The notes under the pieces were generated by a model, which saw only the letters and a program-made list of their open reading frames with translations, had not been told where the DNA came from and ran no database searches. A stretch of DNA of 11,649 nt from an uncultured Collinsella sp. (lineage in GTDB: Bacteria > Actinomycetota > Coriobacteriia > Coriobacteriales > Coriobacteriaceae), in contig CABUVC010000037.1 of the NCBI GenBank assembly GCA_902494855.1, positions 1 through 11,649 of the forward strand. The letters are read 5' to 3'. Shown piece after piece: positions 1 through 6,991 of this stretch. Made by a program: the position numbers and the translations under genes. Positions within the stretch are counted from its first letter, which is position 1, and each line of letters starts with the position of its first letter.

Positions 1-1
1 C

Positions 2-1501
2 GATGAGTTCTCGAGCTCCTCGCTCGTCACGCGCCTGACCACCGACATCAACAACGTGCAGCAGGCCTTTATGATGATCATCCGTATCGCAGTGCGCGCG
101 CCGCTGGTATTGATCTTCGCCTTTACCATGGCGTTTATCATGGGCGGCAGCGTCGCCATGGTCTACCTGGTCATCATTCCGCTGCTGGGCTTTGGGCTGT
201 TCTTTATCATCTTTAAGGTGCGTCCCATCTTCTCGCGCGTGTTCCACAAGTACGATGCCCTTAACGAGTCCGTCGAGGAAAACGTCACCGGCATGCGCGT
301 GGTTAAGAGCTACGTACGCGAAGACTTTGAGAAGGAGAAGTTCGCGGCCGCCGCGCGCGATGTCCAGATGGACTTCACCCGCGCCGAGAAGCTGCTCGCC
401 TTTAACAACCCCATGATGAACATCTGCGTCAACGGCGCGTTTGTCGTCATCATCTACCTGGGCTCCAAGCTCATCATCACGAGCCAGGGCACGCTGTTCG
501 ACGTGGGCCAGCTCTCCTCGACCTTTACCTATGGTTTCCAGATTCTCATGAGCCTGATGCAGCTGTCGATGATCTTTGTCATGGTGACCATGGCCGACGA
601 ATCGGCACACCGCATTACCGAGGTGCTGGTCGCCGAGCCCACGATTGCCAATCCCGCCGAGCCCGTGCTCGAGGTTGCCGACGGTTCCATCGACTTTGAC
701 CACGTGAGCTTTAAGTATTCCGCGCATGCGAAACGCCAGGCGCTCGACGATATCGACCTGCACATTACGAGCGGCGAGACCATCGGCATCATCGGCGGCA
801 CCGGCTCGGCCAAGTCCACGCTCGTTAACCTCATCGCCCGCCTGTACGACACCACCGAAGGCGCTGTGCGCGTGGGCGGCGTGGACGTGCGCGACTACGA
901 CCTGGACGCGCTGCGTCACCAGGTCGCCATGGTGCTGCAGAAAAACGTGCTGTTTAGCGGCACCATCGCCGAGAACCTGCGTTGGGGCGACCCGAACGCC
1001 ACCGACGAGGAAGTCCGCGAGGCAGCGCATCTGGCCTGCGCCGACGAGTTTGTCGACGGTTTCCCCAAGGGCTACGACACCTGGATCGAACAGGGCGGCT
1101 CCAATGTTTCGGGCGGTCAGAAGCAGCGCCTGTGCATTGCACGCGCCCTGCTGCGTCGCCCCAAGATCTTGATCCTGGACGACTCCACCAGCGCCGTCGA
1201 CACCAAGACCGACGCAAAGATTCGCGCAGGTCTGGCAAGCTATCTGCCCAACACGACCAAGATCATCATCGCCCAGCGCATCAGCTCCGTGCAGGACGCA
1301 GACCGCATCATCCTCATGGAGGGCGGCCGCATCGCACAGATCGGCAACCACGAAGAGCTGCTCAAGACGAGCGAGATCTACCGAGAGACCTTTACCTCGC
1401 AAAACAAGATGTCTGCCGAGGGCGAAGGGGCCGTCGAGGCCGACACCGAGGCATCCGCAACGCAAGCTCAGACCCAGGAAGGAGGCGAGGCACATGAGTA
1501 A
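2..1501 (+). CDS. ABC exporter half-transporter, degenerate-site subunit (5' partial)
   Basis: This is one half of a type IV (ABCB-like) exporter: a membrane domain fused to an ATPase domain. The frame is open from base 2 with no start codon and already reads typical exporter sequence (SSLVTRLTTDINNVQQAF), so the true start lies upstream; the ATG at 56 is internal. Hydrophobic helices run to about base 600. The ATPase domain follows: Walker A GGTGSAKS at 794-817, signature VSGGQ at 1106-1120, Walker B ending in Asp-Asp at 1178-1183 and an H-loop with Gln (IIIAQRISSV) at 1274-1276. The Ala in Walker A, Asp for the catalytic Glu and Gln for the switch His mark a degenerate ATP site, as known for one subunit of heterodimeric exporters such as TM287/288. 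The tail after about 1410 is acidic and Ala/Glu/Thr-rich. It overlaps the next gene by 8 bp, so the two are surely co-translated partners. The substrate (drug, lipid or peptide) is unknown. Confidence 0.95.
   Translation, partial: DEFSSSSLVTRLTTDINNVQQAFMMIIRIAVRAPLVLIFAFTMAFIMGGSVAMVYLVIIPLLGFGLFFIIFKVRPIFSRVFHKYDALNESVEENVTGMRVVKSYVREDFEKEKFAAAARDVQMDFTRAEKLLAFNNPMMNICVNGAFVVIIYLGSKLIITSQGTLFDVGQLSSTFTYGFQILMSLMQLSMIFVMVTMADESAHRITEVLVAEPTIANPAEPVLEVADGSIDFDHVSFKYSAHAKRQALDDIDLHITSGETIGIIGGTGSAKSTLVNLIARLYDTTEGAVRVGGVDVRDYDLDALRHQVAMVLQKNVLFSGTIAENLRWGDPNATDEEVREAAHLACADEFVDGFPKGYDTWIEQGGSNVSGGQKQRLCIARALLRRPKILILDDSTSAVDTKTDAKIRAGLASYLPNTTKIIIAQRISSVQDADRIILMEGGRIAQIGNHEELLKTSEIYRETFTSQNKMSAEGEGAVEADTEASATQAQTQEGGEAHE
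1479..1493 (+). promoter_or_regulatory. Strong ribosome binding site inside the upstream gene
   Basis: AAGGAGG lies 8 nt before the ATG at 1494, within the last codons of the first exporter gene. With the 8-bp overlap of stop and start, it indicates translational coupling plus independent strong initiation, which suits the 1:1 stoichiometry a heterodimer needs. Confidence 0.8.
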
Positions 1502-3413
1502 GGCAACGACCGCCGAGCGCGCGCTCAACCGCAAGGGCGGCACCATGTCGCGCCTCATCAAGACGCTCTTTGGCTTCTATCCCGTGCTTTTGCCCCTTGT
1601 CGTCGCCGGCGTGGTGCTCTGCGCCATCATCAACTCCATCGGCGCGACCTTCCTGCAGAGCGCCCTGCAGATTATTAGCGAATCGTGGCAGTCGGGCGAT
1701 TGGGAAGCCGCACAGCCCAAGATTCTGCAGCTCGTGACCACCCTCGCCTGCATCTACGGCGTCGGTGTCCTGTCCTCGCTCTTCTGGAACCGCGCCATGG
1801 CTATCGTCACGCAGGGCTCGCTCGAGAAGCTGCGCGAGATGATGTTCAACCGCATGCAGGACCTGCCGATCCGCTACTTCGACACGCACCAGCGCGGCGA
1901 TATCATGAGCCACTACACCAACGACATCGATACGCTGCGTCAGATGATCAGCCAGTCGCTGCCCAACCTGCTCATGACGATCATCATCATCGTCACGGTG
2001 TTCTTTATCATGCTGTACTACAGCGTGTGGATGTGCCTAGTCATCATCGCCGGCGTCGCCTTTATGACCTTTATGACCAAGCTGCTCGGATCCAACTCCG
2101 CGCGCTTCTTCATTGCGCAGCAGACCGAGCTTGGCGTGGTCGAGGGCCATATCGAGGAGGTCATGAACGGCCAGAAGGTCGTCAAGGCGTTCTGCCACGA
2201 GTCTGCCGCCGAGGCCGATTTTGACGAGCGCAACGAAAAGCTCTTCGAGGTCTCCCAGAAGGCCAACATGTACGCCAACATCCTCATGCCCATCCTTATG
2301 AACCTGGGCAACCTGCTCTACGTGCTGGTCGCACTGGCAGGCGGCATTTTCCTGGCGCTGGGCGTGCCCAACCTGAGTATCTCGGGCATGGCGCTGTCCA
2401 TCGCCGTCGTGGTGCCGTTCCTCAACATGACCAAGCAGTTCTGCGGACAGATCGGCCAGATCTCGCAGCAGATCAACGCCGTGGTCATGGGCCTCGCCGG
2501 CGCCGACCGCATCTTTGAGCTCATCGACGAGAAGCCCGAGGCCGACGAAGGCTACGTGACGCTCGTCAACGCACAGGTGAACCCCGAGACCTGGGAGTTC
2601 GAAGAGGCCGACCACCACACCGGCATGTGGGCATGGAAACATCCGCACCGCGCAACCGGCGAGATCGAGTACGTACCGCTGCGCGGCGACCTGGTCATGG
2701 ACAACGTCGACTTTGGCTACACGCCCGACCACGAGGTGCTGCACGGCGTGTCCGTGTTTGCCAAGCCGGGCCAGAAGGTCGCGTTTGTCGGCGCCACCGG
2801 TGCCGGCAAGACGACCATCACCAACCTCATCAACCGCTTCTATGACATCGCCGACGGCAAGATTCGCTACGACGGCATCAACGTCAACAAGATCCGCAAG
2901 GCCGATCTGCGCCGCTCGCTGGGCGTCGTGCTGCAGGACGTGAACCTGTTCACCGGCACCGTGATGGATAACATCCGCTACGGCAACCTGGATGCGACCG
3001 ACGAGGAGTGCATCGCGGCGGCCAAGCTCGCGGGCGCGGACGACTTTATCACCCGCCTGCCCGACGGCTACGACACGATGCTCACCGGCAACGGCGCCCA
3101 GCTGTCGCAGGGCCAGCGTCAGTTGATCTCGATCGCGCGCGCTGCCGTCGCCGATCCGCCGGCGATGATTCTGGACGAGGCCACGAGCTCCATCGACACC
3201 CGCACCGAGGCCATTGTGCAGGCGGGCATGGATAAGCTCATGGAGGGCCGCACGACGTTTGTCATCGCGCACCGCCTTTCCACCGTGCGCAACTCCGACG
3301 CGATCATCTGTCTGGATCACGGCCGTATCATCGAGCGCGGCAACCACGACGAGCTGATCGCCAAGCGCGGGTATTACTACCAGCTGTATACGGGTGCGTT
3401 TGAGCTCGAGTAG
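1494..3413 (+). CDS. ABC exporter half-transporter, catalytic-site subunit
   Basis: This is the partner half of the heterodimeric ABC exporter (639 aa). The ATG overlaps the upstream stop (ATGAGTAA, 1494-1501) and has a strong Shine-Dalgarno AAGGAGG at 1479-1485, 8 nt upstream. The membrane domain spans about residues 25-340, with hydrophobic runs near 30-55, 80-100, 155-205 and 260-315. The ATPase domain has Walker A GATGAGKT (433-440), signature LSQGQ (537-541), Walker B ILDEA with catalytic Glu562 and switch His593 (FVIAHRLSTV). Its Walker A, Walker B and H-loop are canonical while its signature is not, the mirror image of the first subunit. So the competent ATP site pairs this subunit's Walker motifs with the partner's VSGGQ. 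An insertion of about 45 residues (roughly 350-395, containing HHTGMWAWKHPH) separates the membrane and ATPase domains; I recall similar linkers in related exporters but know no role. A terminator follows at 3579. Confidence 0.96.
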   Translation: MSKATTAERALNRKGGTMSRLIKTLFGFYPVLLPLVVAGVVLCAIINSIGATFLQSALQIISESWQSGDWEAAQPKILQLVTTLACIYGVGVLSSLFWNRAMAIVTQGSLEKLREMMFNRMQDLPIRYFDTHQRGDIMSHYTNDIDTLRQMISQSLPNLLMTIIIIVTVFFIMLYYSVWMCLVIIAGVAFMTFMTKLLGSNSARFFIAQQTELGVVEGHIEEVMNGQKVVKAFCHESAAEADFDERNEKLFEVSQKANMYANILMPILMNLGNLLYVLVALAGGIFLALGVPNLSISGMALSIAVVVPFLNMTKQFCGQIGQISQQINAVVMGLAGADRIFELIDEKPEADEGYVTLVNAQVNPETWEFEEADHHTGMWAWKHPHRATGEIEYVPLRGDLVMDNVDFGYTPDHEVLHGVSVFAKPGQKVAFVGATGAGKTTITNLINRFYDIADGKIRYDGINVNKIRKADLRRSLGVVLQDVNLFTGTVMDNIRYGNLDATDEECIAAAKLAGADDFITRLPDGYDTMLTGNGAQLSQGQRQLISIARAAVADPPAMILDEATSSIDTRTEAIVQAGMDKLMEGRTTFVIAHRLSTVRNSDAIICLDHGRIIERGNHDELIAKRGYYYQLYTGAFELE

Positions 3414-3427
3414 GCTTGGCCACTGAC

Positions 3428-3535
3428 GGAGGGTGCCCCGGGGCGGGCGGGGTAATTCCTCCGTGCTCAAACATTCTCGCTGCGCTGCGAAACTGCGCGC
3501 GGAGGAAATACCCCGCCCGCCCCGGGGCACCCTCC
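3428..3535. repeat. 35-bp GC-rich inverted repeat with 38-nt loop
   Basis: The left arm is 3428-3462 and the right arm 3501-3535. They are reverse complements over 35 positions with a single mismatch (TAATTCC against TATTTCC). Each arm also contains the palindrome GCCCCGGGGC, so alternative folds are possible. No T-run follows either arm, which argues against a simple intrinsic terminator, and a separate terminator lies 43 bp further on. It may be a dispersed palindromic element or a very stable 3' RNA structure behind the exporter operon. The 232-bp gap 3414-3645 holds no gene that I can support. Confidence 0.85.
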
Positions 3536-3578
3536 TGCGCACAATCAGCCCGTCATTTAGAAGGAAATAAAAGTTTGT

Positions 3579-3612
3579 GAGCCCCTGGCCGGTTGGCCAG
3601 GGGCTCGTTTTG
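3579..3612 (+). terminator. Intrinsic terminator of the ABC exporter operon
   Basis: A perfect 12-bp stem (GAGCCCCTGGCC / GGCCAGGGGCTC) with a GGTT loop is followed by GTTTTG on the plus strand. On the minus strand the hairpin is followed by a moderately T-rich stretch, so it may also stop transcription from the convergent LysR gene. Confidence 0.88.
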
Positions 3613-3613
3613 T

Positions 3614-3651
3614 AAGTAGCTAAAAAAGCCTCGTCCTAACATTAGCTACTT
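3614..3651. repeat. 10-bp inverted repeat overlapping the LysR stop codon
   Basis: AAGTAGCTAA (3614-3623) and TTAGCTACTT (3642-3651) are perfect reverse complements with an 18-nt spacer. The right arm includes the LysR stop codon (3646-3648). On the minus strand a TTTTTT run lies inside the loop rather than after the stem, so it is not a classic terminator for that gene; its role is unclear. Confidence 0.6.
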
Positions 3652-4524
3652 GAGGAGTTGGGCCATGGCGTTGACGAATTTTTGTACTTGGAGGGTTGGC
3701 TCGAGCGGGTAGTGTAGAAAGACCGGCACCTCGCGGCCGCATAGAAACGGCACGCCCACAAAGGCCGGGTGCACGCCCGACCACGCTCCGCAGGTGAGCA
3801 CCGCATCGCCCTTTTCCTCCGCCTCGTTAAAGAGCGCAAAGTCGAAGCTATCCACGTCGATCACGTCCACGCCGCCGTCGGCCAACAGGTCGATGCGCAG
3901 GCTGTCCATAGCGTCGTTGCCGTGACGGAGCACGCGCAGGCGCATGCCCTCCAGGTCGGCAACCGTGATGCGCGTCTTGCGCGCAAGCGGGCTCGTGCGC
4001 GGCACATCAATATAAAACGGTACGTTGACGATAAGGAGCTTTTGGCAGGCGTCGCCCCAGCGCGGGGTCGAAAAACTCGACTGCACTACATCCACTTCGC
4101 GACCAAGACTGCGCATGACGGTCTCGCGCTCATCGTAGAGGTCACTCACCGGCACAATCTCAAAGCGCAGCGACGGCTCCAGCTCGTGCACACTCGGCCA
4201 CATCGACAGCGTTTGGCGCCCCGGGCACATCATCGACACGCCCAGACGCACGGCGCCGCCATCGCCCGCTGCGCGTCGGGCACGGCGCAACGCATCCTCG
4301 GACTGACGCATGATCGAGCGCGCATCGTCTACCAGCAGCGCACCCGCCGGCGTCACCTTAACGCCCGAATGCGAGCGCTCGAACAGCGTAATACCGAACT
4401 CGGCCTCGAAGCCCGACACCTGCTTGACGAGCGCCGGAGTCGACACGCGCAATTTTGCCGCCGCACGCGAGAAGCTTCCCAGCTCCGCGGCGGCCGATAT
4501 GGCCTCAAGTCGTCGATCGTACAC
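3646..4524 (-). CDS. LysR-type transcriptional regulator
   Basis: This is a cytoplasmic DNA-binding regulator, 292 aa with the start chosen here. The N-terminal winged helix-turn-helix is clear at about residues 4-62 (LEAISAAAELGSFSRAAAKL, then TLFERSHSGVKVTPAG), followed by a linker helix and a LysR-type effector-binding domain from about residue 85 to the end. I chose the GTG at 4522-4524 because AGGAG sits 6 nt upstream (4531-4535 on the plus strand) and the protein then begins just before the helix-turn-helix, as usual. The in-frame ATG at 4557 would add 11 residues but has no good ribosome binding site. The gene diverges from the dehydrogenase/transporter operon starting at 4758, the standard layout for a LysR activator and its target. 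A weak minus-strand promoter (TTTACA at 4621-4626, TATGCT at 4600-4605, 15-bp spacing) would overlap possible operators, consistent with autoregulation. The effector is unknown. Confidence 0.93.
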   Translation of the reverse strand: MYDRRLEAISAAAELGSFSRAAAKLRVSTPALVKQVSGFEAEFGITLFERSHSGVKVTPAGALLVDDARSIMRQSEDALRRARRAAGDGGAVRLGVSMMCPGRQTLSMWPSVHELEPSLRFEIVPVSDLYDERETVMRSLGREVDVVQSSFSTPRWGDACQKLLIVNVPFYIDVPRTSPLARKTRITVADLEGMRLRVLRHGNDAMDSLRIDLLADGGVDVIDVDSFDFALFNEAEEKGDAVLTCGAWSGVHPAFVGVPFLCGREVPVFLHYPLEPTLQVQKFVNAMAQLLK

Positions 4525-4590
4525 GTCAATCTCCTGTTTTCGCGCCCGTGGCAACATGGCGCCACAGGGGGTCGTTTTCGCAGGTTACGC

Positions 4591-4602
4591 GCTCAATTGA
4601 GC
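4591..4602. promoter_or_regulatory. 12-bp perfect palindrome, possible operator
   Basis: GCTCAATTGAGC is a perfect palindrome in the divergent gap, 67 bp upstream of the LysR start and overlapping the tentative -10 of that gene. It is a candidate site for LysR autoregulation; no binding evidence is available. Confidence 0.4.
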
Positions 4603-4619
4603 ATAAACTGCATCGCACG

Positions 4620-4640
4620 GTGTAAACCTACGGTTAACAC
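4620..4640. promoter_or_regulatory. 9-3-9 inverted repeat, candidate LysR binding site
   Basis: GTGTAAACC and GGTTAACAC are reverse complements with one mismatch around a TAC spacer. The centre lies about 65 bp before the start point predicted from the promoter at 4660-4688, where LysR-type recognition sites usually sit. The one mismatch breaks the usual T-N11-A pair, so this is not a canonical box. Confidence 0.45.
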
Positions 4641-4659
4641 CATTCTAACAAATATGCAA

Positions 4660-4688
4660 TTCACCTGCGCAAATGTAAAGCATACGAT
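4660..4688 (+). promoter_or_regulatory. Predicted promoter of the dehydrogenase/transporter operon
   Basis: TTCACC (4660-4665) and TACGAT (4683-4688) match four of six bases each of the sigma-70 -35 and -10 consensus with ideal 17-bp spacing. Transcription would start near 4695, giving a leader of about 60 nt. Such weak boxes suit an activator-dependent promoter. Confidence 0.4.
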
Positions 4689-4704
4689 AACCAGCGAAAA
4701 CCAC

Positions 4705-4731
4705 GTGGGTCGGTTAATGGGAGCGACCCAC
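4705..4731 (+). promoter_or_regulatory. 8-bp inverted repeat in the operon leader
   Basis: GTGGGTCG (4705-4712) and CGACCCAC (4724-4731) are perfect reverse complements with an 11-nt spacer. The pair lies just downstream of the predicted start point and ends 13 nt before the AAGGGA ribosome binding site (4745-4750). It could be an operator on DNA or a leader hairpin tuning translation; no T-run follows, so it is not an intrinsic terminator. Confidence 0.45.
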
Positions 4732-4757
4732 AGGGAGGCACAAGAAGGGAAGTTCCT

Positions 4758-5639
4758 ATGAGCAACTGGCTTAAGCTCGAGGGCGATGTCTGCGCCGTGA
4801 CCGGCGCACTCGGCGGTATGGGCGTCGAGATTTGCCGCGAGTTCGCCCGCAACGGCGCCAACGTCGTCCTGCTCGACCTGGACGAGGAGAAGGTCAAGGC
4901 CGCAGCCGCCGACCTCGCCGCCGAGTTTGGCATCCACGCCGAGGGCTACAAGATGAACGCCACCGACGAGGCCGAGGTTCAGGCCGCCGTCGACGCCACC
5001 ATCGCCGACTTCGGCCGCGTCGACGTTCTCGTCAACACCGCCGGCATCCTGCGCTTCGCAGCTATGGAGGACCTGCCGCTGAGCGACTGGGAGCAGGTAC
5101 TCAACGTCAACCTCACCGGCTACTTCATCACCTCGCAGCGCTTTGGTCGCGAGATGATCAAGGCCGGCCAGGGCCGCCTGGTGCACATCTCGACCGTCGC
5201 CAGCCACTCCCCCGAGACGTTCTCGGGCGTGTACAGCTCCACCAAGGCGGGCGTCAACATGATGTCCAAGATGCTCGCTGCTGAGTGGGGCCCTTACGGC
5301 GTGCGCTCCAACTGCGTCGAGCCCTGCTTTGTCAAGACCCCCATGTCGGCAAGCTTTTACGCCGATCCCGAGGTCGAGAAGAGCCGCAGCCGCCTGATCG
5401 CCACACGCCGCATCGGCGAGGTCAGCGATATCGCCAACGCCGTCATGTTCCTGGCATCCAAGCGCTCGGACTTTACCACCGGCGACGCCATCAAGGTCGA
5501 TGGCGGCTTCTCCAACATGATGGGCGACCTCACCGCCAAGCCCGGCGGCCGCCGCGCCTTTGCCGACAACTACCTTAAGAACAAGGGTGTCGAGCTCTGG
5601 TCCGATGAGTCCGGCGTCGCCAAGCCGACCGACCAGTAA
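4758..5639 (+). CDS. SDR-family NAD(P)-dependent oxidoreductase
   Basis: This is a classical short-chain dehydrogenase (293 aa) that interconverts an alcohol and a ketone in the cytoplasm. The start has AAGGGA 7 nt upstream. Visible motifs are the nucleotide-binding TGALGGMG (15-22), Asp40 at the end of the second strand (LLDLD), which usually favours NAD over NADP, NTAG (93-96), the NVN Asn118, and the catalytic YSSTK (Tyr159, Lys163). Counting back the usual 13 residues from the Tyr gives Thr146 (IST) where most family members have Ser. C-terminal to the usual fold there is an extension of about 40 residues (from about 253) rich in charged residues, making it longer than the typical 250 aa. 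It is the first gene of a three-gene unit with an MFS transporter and a Gfo/Idh/MocA enzyme, so it probably acts on the imported compound. The substrate cannot be told. Confidence 0.93.
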   Translation: MSNWLKLEGDVCAVTGALGGMGVEICREFARNGANVVLLDLDEEKVKAAAADLAAEFGIHAEGYKMNATDEAEVQAAVDATIADFGRVDVLVNTAGILRFAAMEDLPLSDWEQVLNVNLTGYFITSQRFGREMIKAGQGRLVHISTVASHSPETFSGVYSSTKAGVNMMSKMLAAEWGPYGVRSNCVEPCFVKTPMSASFYADPEVEKSRSRLIATRRIGEVSDIANAVMFLASKRSDFTTGDAIKVDGGFSNMMGDLTAKPGGRRAFADNYLKNKGVELWSDESGVAKPTDQ

Positions 5640-5662
5640 ACCAACCCGGTAGAAAGGGGCGC

Positions 5663-5691
5663 GGGGCAAGCACCTCAGCGGCGTTTGCCCC
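5663..5691 (+). other. Intercistronic hairpin between SDR and MFS genes
   Basis: GGGGCAAGC (5663-5671) pairs with GTTTGCCCC (5683-5691), a 9-bp stem with one G-T pair and an 11-nt loop. It is followed by a C-rich tract (TCCCCTCCCTCCC), not a T-run. It may adjust expression within the operon by mRNA stability or partial termination. Confidence 0.5.
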
Positions 5692-5725
5692 TCCCCTCCC
5701 TCCCGTATCGATTAGAAAGAGTCCA

Positions 5726-6982
5726 ATGGCTTCCACCAACTCCAACAAGGGTCGCGCCGTCGTGCTTTCCGCCGCGTGTGTCACCATGTTCTTCATCAGC
5801 TCCATCGCGCTGTACTCCGTCGTGTCCAAGAACCTGCTCGCCGTCTACCCCGAGTGGTCCAGCGCACTTACCTGGGCTTTCCCGGTCTTCCAGACCATCA
5901 TGGCCGTGACGGGCATCTTCGCCGGCCGCATCTCCGATAAGATCGGCCCGCGCAACGTCGTGATCGCTGCCGCCGTGTGCTACGGCGTGGGCTGGTTCAT
6001 GTCCGGCACCGTCACCGAGCCGTGGCAGTTCTACCTGTGGTTCTCGCTCGTCGCCGCCATCGGCAACGGCCTGGGCTACAACCCCGCGCTCACCACCGGC
6101 CAAAAGTGGTTCATCGACAAAAAGGGCCTCGCCTCCGGCATCACCCTGGCCGCTTCGACCGCCGGCCCCGCCGTGCTGTCCCCGGTGCTCGCCTCGCTGC
6201 TCATCCCGAGCCTGGGCATCTTTGGCGCCCTTAAGGCACTCGGCGTCATCTTCTTTGTGACGATCGCCGCCTCCGCCCTGTTCCTGAAGGCCCCCGAGGC
6301 CGGCTGGCTGCCCGAGGGCTTCGAGGCCCCCAAGGGCGGCGCGCACGCCGGCACTTTCGGCGACCTCACCCCGGGCGAGATGGTCAAAACCCCGCGCTTC
6401 TGGGTCCTCATCGCCACCTTCGCCTTCGCCGCCACCGCGGGCACCCTGCTCGTGGGCAAGGTTGCCTCCATCGCCGCTGTCCAGCTCTTCGCCGACCCCA
6501 CGAGCGCCGCGGCCGTCGCCCTCGGCGGCGTGGTCGTCTCCGTCAACACCTGCGCCAACCTGGTCGGCCGTCTGTCCTTTGGCCAGATCATCGACAAGCT
6601 CGGCGCCTATAAGTCGCTGCTCATCAGCCTTGTCGTTACCATCGTTGCGCTCGTCATCATGTCGATGAGCTTTACGCAGAGCATGTTCTTCGTGGCGCTC
6701 GCCCTGCTCGGCTTTAGCTTTGGCGCCCTGCTCGTCATCTACCCGCCGCTCACCGGTGGCGCTTTCGGTACCAGCAACATCGGCGTCAACTACGGCATCA
6801 TGTTTTTGGGCTATGCCGCTTCCACCTGGATCAGCCAGCCCATCACCGCCGTGCTGTATCACGCCGAGGCCGGCAGCGCCGCCTACCAGCAGTCCTTCTA
6901 CGGCGCCATCGTGATCGCCGCCATCGCCGTCGTGCTCACCGTCTACATGATGGTCTCCGACAGCAAGAAGAAGTCCGCTTAG
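5726..6982 (+). CDS. MFS transporter, OFA (oxalate/formate antiporter-like) family
   Basis: This is a 418-aa integral membrane protein with about 12 hydrophobic helices in two halves separated by a hydrophilic loop (about residues 190-225). OFA-type features are the segment GLGYNPALTTGQKWFIDKKG near residues 115-135 and the GWLPEGFEAP sequence in the central loop. The MFS motif A equivalent GRISDKIGPR is at 67-76 and its second-half copy is GRLSFGQIIDKLG. Known OFA members carry oxalate/formate and other small carboxylates, so a carboxylate, sugar acid or related metabolite is a reasonable but unproven substrate. The ribosome binding site is weak (AGAAAGAG before the ATG). The gene begins 86 bp after the SDR stop and precedes a Gfo/Idh/MocA oxidoreductase, pointing to uptake of the compound these enzymes process. 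The C-terminus is a short basic tail (SDSKKKSA). Confidence 0.92.
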   Translation: MASTNSNKGRAVVLSAACVTMFFISSIALYSVVSKNLLAVYPEWSSALTWAFPVFQTIMAVTGIFAGRISDKIGPRNVVIAAAVCYGVGWFMSGTVTEPWQFYLWFSLVAAIGNGLGYNPALTTGQKWFIDKKGLASGITLAASTAGPAVLSPVLASLLIPSLGIFGALKALGVIFFVTIAASALFLKAPEAGWLPEGFEAPKGGAHAGTFGDLTPGEMVKTPRFWVLIATFAFAATAGTLLVGKVASIAAVQLFADPTSAAAVALGGVVVSVNTCANLVGRLSFGQIIDKLGAYKSLLISLVVTIVALVIMSMSFTQSMFFVALALLGFSFGALLVIYPPLTGGAFGTSNIGVNYGIMFLGYAASTWISQPITAVLYHAEAGSAAYQQSFYGAIVIAAIAVVLTVYMMVSDSKKKSA

Positions 6983-6991
6983 TAATTGCCG

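Noticed and set aside
794..1276. First exporter subunit as a decayed pseudogene because of altered Walker motifs
   Set aside because: The frame is intact and the changes are exactly those of the degenerate site in heterodimeric exporters.
2037..3542. A 501-codon minus-strand open frame opposite the second exporter gene
   Set aside because: It lies antisense to a gene with every ABC motif, its translation is low-complexity Val/Ala/Asp/His/Arg with no recognisable domain, and such frames are common opposite high-GC genes.
4525..4557. ATG at 4557 as the LysR start
   Set aside because: No Shine-Dalgarno sequence precedes it, while the GTG at 4524 has AGGAG at 6-nt spacing and gives the normal N-terminal length. 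It remains possible.
4701..4708. CCACGTGG palindrome as a separate operator
   Set aside because: Eight bases are too short to support alone in a GC-rich genome, and it overlaps the stronger 4705-4731 inverted repeat.
3769..4761. A 330-codon plus-strand open frame opposite the LysR gene
   Set aside because: Arg/His-rich shadow of the LysR gene; it has no domain and would run through the promoter region of the SDR operon.
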